A stretch of 64,000 bases of DNA from the NCBI GenBank assembly GCA_036785705.1, contig JAWUZG010000036.1, forward strand, positions 11,837,501 through 11,901,500. Reading direction: 5' to 3'. The position numbers and the translations under genes were made by a program. This DNA comes from Acanthornis magna. Its lineage: Eukaryota > Chordata > Aves > Passeriformes > Acanthizidae. Below, piece by piece: positions 48,990 to 59,427 of the stretch (position 1 is its first letter; every line of letters begins with the position of its first letter). The notes under the pieces were generated by a model. The model was not told where the DNA came from. It saw only the letters and a list, made by a program, of their open reading frames with translations, and searched no databases.

Positions 48990-49845
48990 CACAGAGTCAT
49001 AGAATTGTTTAGATTGTAAAAGACCTCTAAGATCATTGATTTCAACCATTAACCCAGCACTGCCAAGTCTACTACTAAAGCATGTGGCAAGTGCCACATC
49101 TATAAGCCTTTTAAATGCCACCAAGGATGGTGACTCTACCACACTGCTGGACAGCTGGTCCTATGTTTGACAACCTTTGATGAAGGGATTTTTCTAAATA
49201 TCCAATCTAAACATTCCTTGGTGTAGCTTAAAGCCATTTCCTCTCCTGTCAGTCTTTACCTGGGAGAAGAGGCCAACACCCACCTGGCCACAGCCTCCTT
49301 TCAGGCAGTTTAGAGAGTGATAAGGTCTCCCCTGAGCCTCCTTCTCTCCAGGCTAACACCCCCAGCTCCCTCAGCTGCTCCTCACAGCACTTGTGCTCCA
49401 GACCCTTCCCCAGCTCCGTTGCCCTTCTCTGGACTCGCTCCAGCCCCTCAATGTCTTTCTTGCACTCAGGGGCCCAGAACTGGACACAGCACTCGAGCTG
49501 TGGCCTCAGCAGTGCCCAGTCCAGGGGACAATCCCTGCCCTGCTCCTGCTGGCCACACCATTGCTGATCCAGGCCAGGATGCCATTGGCCTTCTTGGCCA
49601 CCTGGGCACAGCCTGGCTCATGTCCAGCTGCTGTCACAAACACCTTCTGTCACTGGCACACATACACCGACTGTGTGAGGAAGTTGTCTTCCACACTCCA
49701 GGAACTTCCTAGGCTGTTTCCTCTCCACTATATTAAATTTCCAGTAGACATGTGGTAAGTTGAAGCCCCACACAAAAACAGGGGCCAGTGATTAAGAGAC
49801 TTCTCCCAGCAATTTATAGAGTATTTCATCTGCCTCTTCAAGTAA
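48990..49845 (-). mobile_element. CR1 LINE nested in an older CR1, internally deleted
   Basis: Reverse-oriented copy. The 3' tail is at the left (AGAGTCATAGAATTGTTTAG). It runs through GACCTCTAAGATCATTGATT, GATAAGGTCTCCCCTGAGCC and GCCCTTCTCTGGACTCGCTC to TGGCCTTCTTGGCCACCTGG at about 49605. The sequence then jumps to the endonuclease region: on the minus strand a diverged GDFNLPD-like motif lies near 49750. Most of the reverse transcriptase coding region is therefore missing, with the junction at about 49620-49690. All open frames here (for example 49317-49712) are shadows. The element is inactive. Confidence 0.95.
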
Positions 49846-49849
49846 TTGC

Positions 49850-50065
49850 CTATGTCACCACTTAAATTTAGAGCAAACCTTAGGAAAAACAGTCTGTTTG
49901 CAAATGCATTGTAACACTGGAACCGCTTTTCAGAAGCAGGGAGTTCTCCTGGACAAGAATTTTTTAAGAACGCATCAGGCAAACATCTGGGACACATCAT
50001 GCAGTCTGTGGTGCAGTTCTGCTCTCCTGACCTGTGGGAATAACCTGCTGATGTTTCTTCCAGTT
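49850..50065 (+). mobile_element. old CR1 LINE, right part (continuation of the copy at 48640)
   Basis: The sense CR1 resumes: CTTAAATTTAGAGCAAACCT, TAGGAAAAACAGTCTG, TAACACTGGAACCGCTTTTC, TTTTTTAAGAACGCATCAGG and CAAACATCTGGGA. These blocks normally follow directly after the CCACTGAGGGTAGGACA block that ends the left part, so the pair is one element split by insertion. The extreme 3' tail is not recognisable after about 50065. Confidence 0.85.
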
Positions 50066-53000
50066 CCCCATTCCTAGAATGTGGTGGTTCTAAGAGTGTA
50101 GGCGAGAAAAAACATGTAGAAAGAAAGAAAGAAAGTAATTTGGGACTACAACACAGCTGTTTACCTTCAGGCCTTGGCTTTGTGTGTGAAGCCTTCAATT
50201 CTGTGAGAATTATGGTAAAATCCCCCAAGTCCAAAATACTCTGGATGGCATGTTGTGATCATTAACTTGGACCTCAGACACAGGCTACTGAATATCCCTT
50301 CTTGGATTTCTCACTGAGCCCCATGATTTGTGAATGATTAAATGCATATACTAGAAATATATCCAGACTATCTCTAAAATACCTTTGTTTCTTTCTCTAG
50401 CAAAAAAAAAAAGAAGATTCCACTACATTGTTTTCTGTGCTTCTCAAAAGGCTAATTGTCCTAATGGTCAGAAACCTGCATTTTATTCCTATATATCCAG
50501 CTTTATCTGACCTCTGCTCAACCTCATTAAGGTTGCTTCTGCCAGCAGATGTTACTTGTATTTAGAGACTTAAAGAAGGTCAGGTTACCACATGGCCTGC
50601 TGATCAATAAGCTGAATAAAACTTGTGCAACTCTTCTGTCACGGTAAGACTGTTTTTCTATTTCTCTGAAGACTCTCAGAGTTCATATGTGACCACCAAA
50701 GTTTGATACACCTATGTGTGTAAAGCCACGACCACAAAAATACAGCAAGCAAAATAGGCTGGCAAGTGACATTATCTACACCCGTATGTGCCATGACTGC
50801 AAGCTGGAATGTAAAAGCAAAATATCCAATACAAGTAACTCAATAGTACATTGTTACCAACCATTTAGATGGTCTCTTGCTGTTTTTCTCTCTGTCTTAC
50901 ACATATGCACATATACATTAATTTTGGTTACAGACACCAGGTTGAAATAGTGTTTCCCCCTCATCAGACCACACTGTAGACAAATATGAGCATTTGTTTA
51001 CACCCACAATTAAGCAGTCCAATTTACAGACTTGATTACTGTTTGCTCCTGCAAATAAAGTGAGAATGGGTATTTGGGATTGCTGAAAATCAAACGACTC
51101 AATTAAATGTTTCAGCATTAATTTGAGAGGTGAGCTTTACAGACACTGAAGCTCTGTTATGTATATCCTTTCAGGACAATGTAACAGTCCTAACCAGCCT
51201 GTTTTACTCAGAAGCTGTATTTCTCTTGTGCATTCAAATACCCAAACTAAAGGCTTTCTTTCATGTCCTTGTCAACAAATCCTAACCCAGAAAAACCCCT
51301 TTAATAAGGATCACAAGGCACTTTAGTGTCTTTGCTGATTAAGACCCTGGACAGAAGGTGAGGTGACTAACTAGGGCTATTGCTGGGAGTAATTTTCCTG
51401 CTGACAGTTGTCCACTGTCTAGGAAATAAAATGAGACCACAACAGCATTTTAGGAAGTCTGGTAAGATGCTATTAGACAACTGTGCCTTTCAGTATCTAG
51501 GATCAGCCTTTGCCAGATTTGAACTAATTATCTAGAGTTGGAGTTGGGCAGATACTTTGTTTGGAATAGGTTTTGTCAAGATGGTCTTTTTAAACCTGGT
51601 CCCTGGTTTCTCATCTGAATTAACTAGCTCTAACTGAATGGCAGATAATCTGCAACCATGTCAAATGAAAGGAAATGTTTTGTTGGATGTATTACTAATG
51701 CAGTACATTTCTTCGCTTTGCTGGATAAACATAACTTTTAGAATCAAGTCCCGCTTCTATAAACACACTCAATTGTGTGCTCAGATTTGGCTTTGTGCAC
51801 ATACTCTGTAGATGTAGCCCAGGCATCCTTTGCTCTGGGGAACATTTACTAGAGTTGATGTATTCATTAGAGTATTTGTATGAAGCAAACATGAATGAGA
51901 TGGTGTTGAGGGAAAGAGAATTCACTTCAGAAATGCAAGAAAGGTGTCCACCGCAGGAGCCTTTCTATCCACAGCTATGTGTTATTTCCAAAACTTCTAC
52001 AAAAGACGCTGGATCCTTCTGCAGCACCTTCAGTCACTTCCACAAAGCAATTTTCTTAACTGTTGACTTCACCCCCAGTGCCAGGTCCAAGTATTGAGTA
52101 TCAGTCACGATGTACTAGTTACAAAGAAAATTTGGGCATGCCTCAAACTGTCAAGTCTACATGTGCAAACTCAATATTTATATTAATTGAGGTGAGAAGT
52201 GATTCACAGTCAGACAACTGCTTTTCCCTTTGTTTGGATCTGATTGGCAGCGCTAGATTATGCTGTGCAGTAACTGTCAAGGCGAGATAGGACACGTATC
52301 AGCCCTTCATCTTTAAAATGTTTGATGAGAGCTTTCATGCTATAAACCAGTTTCACGCTGCTCTAGATGACTTTTTAAAATTAAACAGTAGCATTAAATT
52401 AATGAAAAAGCTTTTATTTTTTATAAAAAAAGATTACAAATTAATTTAACACTACTAATAGAAATATATCTGTCTGAGACCTACATTTCCCTGAACTTTT
52501 GCTGCTTGAATCCAGGGGCTGATGTTCCCTTAATCTCTCTGTAATATATTAAGTGCAACAGCAATGCCCAAAAAACAAGGATCTTCAAGTGAAATCAATA
52601 ACACGCTAGGGTCCTGATTAACCACATGCACCATGTATCGTAGACAGAAACGAGGCTAGTTAGGTATGAGTCACAAAGTAGAAAGTTTGGTAATTTTTTA
52701 CAGTGTGTTCATAGAAATTACTATAAAAGGGCAGGGATGACATGAGGAAAAACTGAGCCTGAAGCCTTTTTTCCATTTACATTCATTTGAATCTGCCTGG
52801 AATCAATAGAATTCTGTCCAAAGGACAGGGTGTGCCATGTCAGGTGGTAATTACGCCTTGGTGCTGTTCTTATTATTTATACCTTTACGTATGTATGCCA
52901 AGAAACTTCAAATCTCAGTACACCAGGTAATCTTTATTCACAATAAAACAGCTCAGAAGATGATCACTAACTGAATGTCCATTGCTTGCTTGCTGTTTGA

Positions 53001-54055
53001 GGGATTATTAATTTATTACATACTTTGTAAGGGGCAGTGAACTCTTAATTTTATAGGATAGAAGAGACAGAGATGGGAATTCTAATGGCATAATAAGAAA
53101 AATATCAAGAAGACAGTGTTTTATGGCTGTCAAGCCCTTTACTTCATTAGTGACAATACTTAATTTAAAATTTATTTTTGTTTTACCCTGAGTAGCAGGG
53201 CTGACATCAAATCTAGGCTGGAACCTTCACAAGACACTTGGAGAACAGAAAGAAGACAGGCTTGCAATAAAAGACCACATTCAAGGAATGTAATTTGTCA
53301 GTGGAAGTAAAAAGACAAGTTTAAGAGAGCCACTAATGGCCAAGGTATCTCACTCAACCACAGGATCAGTGTCTACCCACTCAGCAAACTTAGCTTAAAT
53401 TTTACTCCAACATTTCACATTACAGATGGCAGCGTGCTGATGCTGGATGTTATTCTATCCAAGCTAGTTAGTTCATCCTCTGTCTAAAACCAGTCTTCAT
53501 GTTTCTCAGAGGTTTCTAATATTTCCGGTTTCTGCTTTACATAATTTGGTTTTCTGCACCTGTAAGCTTTTAATCATTTAAACTTAGGTAAAAAGAAGAA
53601 AGCTCTTATAATGTGACATTTTGTAAGAGATAGCTTGCTGGGGAAAAACCAAACACAAACACTAAGGAAAGCACAGCATGATCCATGTTTTGTATCAAAT
53701 GTGTCACTGGGAATAACACTAGGACCAATCACCAAAAAAAGACCAGCAAATTCCTGATCTCTTTAATAAATTTCTGCCTTACTCTGCAATTAAAAACATT
53801 TACAGGATTAATGGCTACTGGTGGATGAATTGGTCCCAAGAAAACAGATGGATCAGAAAATTGCACTCTCCACTGCTAGCATGTTCATGGGCATGTTAAG
53901 TGTGGGGTTGGTCCAGCAGAGAGAAATAAAAGCCCTGTTTGCTTTTGTTTCTAAGGGAACCTCCACTCATGTGTGTCATCACGTACTCTTGCACAGGGGC
54001 TTTAAGAATTTGTGCCTCGAGGCTAAGGGATGAATATTGTTGTTTTAAGTTGCAG
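50066..54055. other. single-copy noncoding stretch
   Basis: Nothing recognisable over 4 kb apart from a short (GAAA)n run at 50121-50137 and AT-rich patches (for example 52375-52460, 53158-53185). The plus frames 51777-52097 and 53821-54033 read like ordinary protein but have no known domain and poor splice-site support. Confidence 0.45.
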
Positions 54056-54141
54056 ATATGAGAGGGATGGTGCATTTAAGCATATAATGGTCAGTGCATA
54101 CAGTATTGCTGTGTTTTACATCCCAGTACGCTTAAAATCAG
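54056..54141 (+). other. candidate 86-bp exon (unidentified gene)
   Basis: An acceptor (TTGTTTTAAGTTGCAG) and a consensus donor (CAG|GTGAGTATT) bracket 86 nt. The open frame reads YERDGAFKHIMVSAYSIAV then FYIPVRLKS, entering in phase 2 and leaving in phase 1, so the exon is not symmetric. I do not recognise the peptide. A T-rich acceptor-like site (TTCTGCTTTTCAG) follows only about 50 nt downstream, so the region holds several splice-like signals. Confidence 0.25.
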
Positions 54142-57100
54142 GTGAGTATTCCCCAGCAGCTTTTTTTTTTTGTTTTGTTCTGCTTTTCAGATGCTATGTT
54201 AGTAATTCTTGCTTTTTGGTTTTTTTCCCTCTATTTTTTTTTTTACACAAGCGAGAAAGATGGATGCAAACTAGAGAAGCTAATTGCAAGCTCACCTGGA
54301 AACAAATTGCCTGAGAGTGTTTTTGCTCTGATCAAGTCATCTTTGTTGTCTTGTGTTTTGCACAGAGAGACAGGCCTGTTCAGCAGAGAATCAGAGGAGC
54401 TTAAGGCACCTAGTATCTCGCAAAACAATCCCAAACTAATGTGTTCTCAAAGAATACATCAGCTTCCATATGAAACTTAGTGAATCTTCTAGTTTCTCTT
54501 ACTTTGGAAGAATTATTCATTTCAGTATTAAATCAGTTCTTATCAGAGTAACATATCCCATAATCTAGTCTGGTTGATTTTACTAATTCGCTTAGCCATC
54601 CCAACTGCTTGGCTTTTGTTGCCCAGCTTCACAGACTTGCTGTTGCAGAAAACACTGGACTCCTATAAGCCAACTTACTTTTTTTTAAAAAACTTTCCTT
54701 TTATTCTTATAAAACTCCCAAAGACTTCTAGTTTATATGTGCTAGGAATAAAAGCTGAATAAATGTGGAACAGGGACTGTGGGTACTGACTAGTACGAAG
54801 ACAAACCCAAAGATTGATGGCCATTTAGAAGCATTTAAACATATTTGTTGCACTCAAAAAGACCACTTTCTTTTTATATAAGCTTCTCTAACAAATTGCT
54901 TTAGCAGCCAGAGATACCTGTACAACTGATGTTATGTTCTGCTGCTGCTGGTGCCATATCACACAGCAAGCACAAGCTTTTGAAAGTGTTTATAAAAGGC
55001 TCTACTTCTCTAGCACAATGCTTTACATCTAAGAATCATGGCTGGCTGACATTGGTAGGCACTGGCCCACAGCACTGAGCTTTGTGGCAGAAAGGCAGGT
55101 CCTGCTCTCCTCCCTACAGTGAGGTGGAGTGGAGGTGTGCAGGGAGACAGGCTGGGCATCAGGAGGAGAGTGGTGTGCGGCATAGCTCCCCTGCCCTCCC
55201 CAGGATGGGCTGCTGCTGCAAAAATACCCTGTGCTGGGTGCCTTGTCACCGAGAAATACATTAAGAAATGGAAGTCCTAAATAAATAAAATGCTCCAACC
55301 AACCTTAGCACTGCGAGGTGGCTTCTTGCTGCAACTGGGGTTGGCAGAGCCAGCTCTGCCTGTGCCAGACCTGAACCTGGCCCAGCACTGCTGCACAAGC
55401 CTTATGTGAAGCCCCCTTTGCATTTCCACAGAGCTATAAAAATAGTCGCACATGACTCAGAGATGTTTTATGTTCTTTCTGGGGAGTGAAGTGTTTCTGA
55501 CTTCCAGAGAATCCTCTACCTGTGCAGCCCTCTGGATGAGCCAAACTAATGCCTTTTGCTCCTGAGAAAATTTTCAAGGACAAAGAGAACTGTTGAAGGC
55601 AACGTGGTACTCATGTAACTTTTTGTCTCTGCTAATGTCAACTCTGTATTCATTATAATCAGTCAGTGTGAAGGTCTCTGTTGATATGTATCAGAGAGAC
55701 AGCTTACTCCACGCCTCTGTCCCACTGGCTTCCAAATCACTTTCCTAGTAATCACATTTGAAAGGGCGATCATTTTTGCCTTGGATTAGTCTAAAAGCCT
55801 TTCTGTCATTAACCCATTTTTCCTCCTGTGCCCGAGGCAGTCTGAGATGAAAAGGTACTGGATGTTTCCTTTGGTTTGTTTGGTTTTTTTGCTTTTTGCA
55901 GCACCTTCCTCAGGAGGAGGGGGACACCTCAAACACAGGCATAGCCAGGAAGCTATCCCTGTCTGGAAGGACACTCCTAGCCTCGGCATCCTTCATTTCA
56001 GTGCAGCTTGATGTGTTGTCACCCAAACTGGATTGCCTCAAATGTGCAAACGATTTTAAATGAAAATGAGCAAATTATGGCAGAGTCTTCACAAGTGTGT
56101 GGAGAGGGGTTTATATAACCAATGTCTAAAAACAGGGAGAAGGAGAGACAGCTGGCAAGAAGGAAAAGATTAAACCCAAGGGCAAAAGGAAGTATTTGTA
56201 GGAGAGGAGAAAATAGTAGTTTAATCATCGTGTGTGAAGGGCTTTTATGTGGAGCCCAACAGCAAAGCAGCTCTCAGCATCAGAGAGGGGCCAGTTTCAC
56301 ACCATGAGAGTGTCAGTCCAGGACTTCACTAACACAAAGTACCCCTGACTTGCAAGAGCGAGGGCAATGGGGGGAAAAACCAGCAACTTCTTCCAGAGAA
56401 GATTAGTGGGAAGAAATAAAGGCAACAAAGAAAAGAAGTCACAGGCACATGGGGAAAAGGTTTCATTTGGTTTGGGATTTTTATTTATAGATTTCACTTT
56501 AGATCTCTTTTATTTATATTACAATGTTATCTTCCATGGACAACTTCATCATAGTGAAGTATCATAGTACCTCTCAGGCTTTGGGAAGATAAAGTTAAAT
56601 GTGTATGTGAAATTTTCTGTCTTGTCCATTCACAGACTTAGAGACCTTGGATCAAATCAAAACAGTAAATGACTCAAAGTTTGGGCTGCTGGACTTGATT
56701 TGCTCCCAGCAAGGGGAACACGGCTGATACAGAAAGTATTTCCTCCTGGAGGGGTTCCATGGAGCGACTAACTGCAGGGCACATACCAGGAGCAATGATT
56801 AGTGTGAGGGTTGCAATGTACATTCCCAACACAGTCCAAACAGTAGTTTCTGGGTATAAGTGCAAGCCCTGAGTCACGCTGCGACTGCTGTTTGAATAAT
56901 CTGACCAACCAGCCTGAAAATCTACCCATTTCTTCTGAAGTACGGAGCTTTCTCTCTAGTTTTAAGAAGACAGGAGCATGAATAGCCTTTAATAAACCAT
57001 TGTAAGGATAAGTATAAATGTGCAGATGTTTGAGTTACCTGCTATGTCCTGCCTTGTAATCCTTGCTAATTGGAAGGCACAATATGTTATTTTAAGTGCA

Positions 57101-57979
57101 CTTAGAGGATCAAGCCCTGCAAACTGCAGATATGGTGATATGTATGGAATTGGCCATGTTTGGACCAGACCGTGGACTAAATTCATTGGTGATGACCTTA
57201 CTGTAGGCTTTTTACCACATCAGCATGTAGATGATCAACGCTGCAGTGAGGTCTCATTATGAGAACGGAAAGGCTGCATGGGGTGTACGAGTATTCCTAT
57301 GGGAAGTGTGCAACCTTTGTCAATCCTTGTTTTGTAGTTCAATGATGAAAGCAACATCTGTTATTAATGAAAGCCTTAGGTTGTGACATTAGTCACAACA
57401 CAAAGTAGGAAGTCTTGCACTGGTTTTAGAATATTGTACATTCCCATGCACTTTAAAGAAGTGGGATATCTTTTGTTGCTTTAAAAAATGTTAAGTAATA
57501 CTTTTGTGTGTGAGTTCCCTTTAAAGGCAAATCAACTTGACATTGAAAGAAAATGCTAGTTATGTTACCATAACTATACTGATAATAATTTCTGATTTAT
57601 GTGCTCCTATGCATGGAAGTCTAAATGAAATTTACTGTTTTCTCTATATTTTTCCCAGTGAAGTGAAATCAATACAAACATTATATCTTTTTAGACTATT
57701 TTCTGTTGACAGTATTCCCTGTAAACATTAACTCATTATTTATCTATCCCAAGGAATGGTATGCATTGAAAGACAATCACTTTGCAGTGGAATGTGACCT
57801 TGGCTAGTCTATAACAGCAAAAAAATGCCATCCCTCTGACGTTATATTGTTCTGATGGAAGGAAAAATTAGCTAACTTATTTGGAAAAGTTGCAAAGGAA
57901 TCTTCAACCTCTTAGAATGAGTTCAGCTAACCTTTAGGCTGTCTCTTTGGGAATGCCATTATATTGTGCTGGCACAGAG
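54142..57979. other. single-copy noncoding stretch
   Basis: No gene supported. T runs lie at 54162-54172 and 54233-54243. 55020-55260 is GC-richer with overlapping open frames on both strands, none recognised. Minus-strand CCAG|GTGAGC near 54297 is donor-like without a convincing acceptor. Confidence 0.45.
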
Positions 57980-58088
57980 TCTTTCACCTAAGAGCTTTCT
58001 ACAAAGCATTAAGGAAACATTAATTAAGGCTACAGCATTTCAGGGGAGAGACAAATGTTATTAACCTCACTTTAAATGTCAAAGTCAG
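57980..58088 (+). repeat. ancient amniote MIR/L3-like repeat
   Basis: The segment reads TTTCACCTAAGAGCTTTCTA, CAAAGCATTAAGGAAACATT, AATTAAGGCTACAGCATTTC and GTTATTAACCTCACTTTAAATG. These match, in order, TTTCATCCAAGGATCTCAAA, GCACTTTACAAACATT, AATTAAGCCTCACAGCA and GTATTATTATCCCCATTTTACAGATG. Same orientation as the copy at 21440. Confidence 0.55.
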
Positions 58089-58089
58089 G

Positions 58090-59397
58090 GCCTGGTCTCT
58101 TTGCAACATCTGGGACTGTGGATGGCCCCTGTGACCAGCAGCAAGCTCTGCCTAATATGTTTAGATGTTGTGGGATGCATCAGGGAGGGCACAGGGGTCA
58201 CCCTCAACTCCTCACTCAGCCCTTGTCCTGGAGCAACCCTGCTCTTGCTACTCCTGGGCCGGGCTTCAAATGATTAGCATTTGTCACACAGATTGTGTCC
58301 ACAGAAAACCACTGGTCTCCTTGGCCATACCAGAAAATGAGGATTGTGTGGTAGTCCTGTCATTCTGTCCATAGTCTTCCTGCAATGGAGGATATCTCCT
58401 CCAAAAGAACGGTGTCCCAAAAGCTCTCAGTGCAGCTTTGTCAGATGCTCGCTCTGGGGTGCTCGATGCAGTGCCAGGGAGCAGCTGCTGGGGTGCAGAT
58501 GTTTGCACACTGCTGGGGGGCGGGTAGGGGTGCAGGGACACCAACCTCGGCAGGAGCATGGCGCATCTCCCAGGACGTGTGCGTCCAAGGAAAGCATTGC
58601 AATCAGTGACTGCAGGCACATTATACTGAGTGTAGGTGGAAAAACGCAAAATACAATGTGTAAATAACTCTTTTTAAAATTGTGTTTCTGAAACACCTCC
58701 CCTGGGTCTTTCAGTTTGCCAGAAATAATCTTTCTCTCTCAGTCACAGTCTCCGTGAGCTCAGCCTACACCCATTAACGTAACTTGTTGTAAGCTCAGCA
58801 GAAGCATCTCTCAATGCTAATAATGGTTTTCCATTATTGTGTTGGCTGTTGGTACCTAAGCTTTGGGTCTGGAGTCAGAGCTAGAACCCTGGGTATTGGC
58901 AGCACAACCACAGCTGAGCACCTTTCCCTAACTGAATAGATGCTGCTGGACATCCAGGTCTGGAATTCAGACTGGGGCAATCAGGGAAGGAAGGCCCACT
59001 TAGGGTAACGCCTTAGGTTTGGATTAAGAAGATATTTTTGAAAATAAATTTCTCACTTCCCCATCCTCGCTTTGTTTAGATTGACAACCTACAGAACAAC
59101 TTACTGAAGACTGGGTTGTCTTCAGTTAAAACCCAGATTGAAGGATGCACTCTAGGATTTCTCCTATGGTGTCTGTCCCCTGGGGTCTTCAATTAGTTCT
59201 CTCTAATTTGAGGAGAATTTAATAGTCTTTTATTGTATACTCTTTAGGGAGTAAATAGATCACACATGTGTAATGTTTGGCATGTACACAAAGAAAAAGA
59301 TACCTCCCTCTTCTATTGCATTTTCTGGTAACAGAGATACCACACTCTTCCCTCACTACAACTCTCACTTTTGCTCTTGTGATTTCCTTGTATTTAG
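58090..59397. other. single-copy stretch with GC-rich patch
   Basis: 58430-58600 is GC-rich with overlapping open frames on both strands (121 codons minus, 107 plus), no domain recognised. The rest is ordinary AT-rich DNA leading into the pyrimidine-rich acceptor of the candidate microexon. Confidence 0.45.
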
Positions 59398-59427
59398 ATG
59401 TTTCTGTCTGAAATCATGCCACCTCAG
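59398..59427 (+). other. candidate 30-bp microexon (MFLSEIMPPQ)
   Basis: A strong pyrimidine-rich acceptor (TGATTTCCTTGTATTTAG) is followed by exactly 30 nt and a consensus donor (CAG|GTGAGGGC). The 30 nt are open in the frame MFLSEIMPPQ and a multiple of three, so inclusion would preserve frame. A TGC lies 24-26 nt upstream of the exon, as is common for neural microexons controlled by SRRM4. No flanking exon is identified, and chance pairing of splice-like sites over this distance is possible. Confidence 0.25.

Noticed and set aside
49317..49758. Plus-strand frames of 131 and 121 codons
   Set aside because: They are antisense shadows of the minus-strand CR1.
49728..50234. 168-codon minus-strand frame
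   Set aside because: Its C-terminal end is CR1 endonuclease sequence and the rest is the antisense of the older CR1, so it is a chance join across two repeats.
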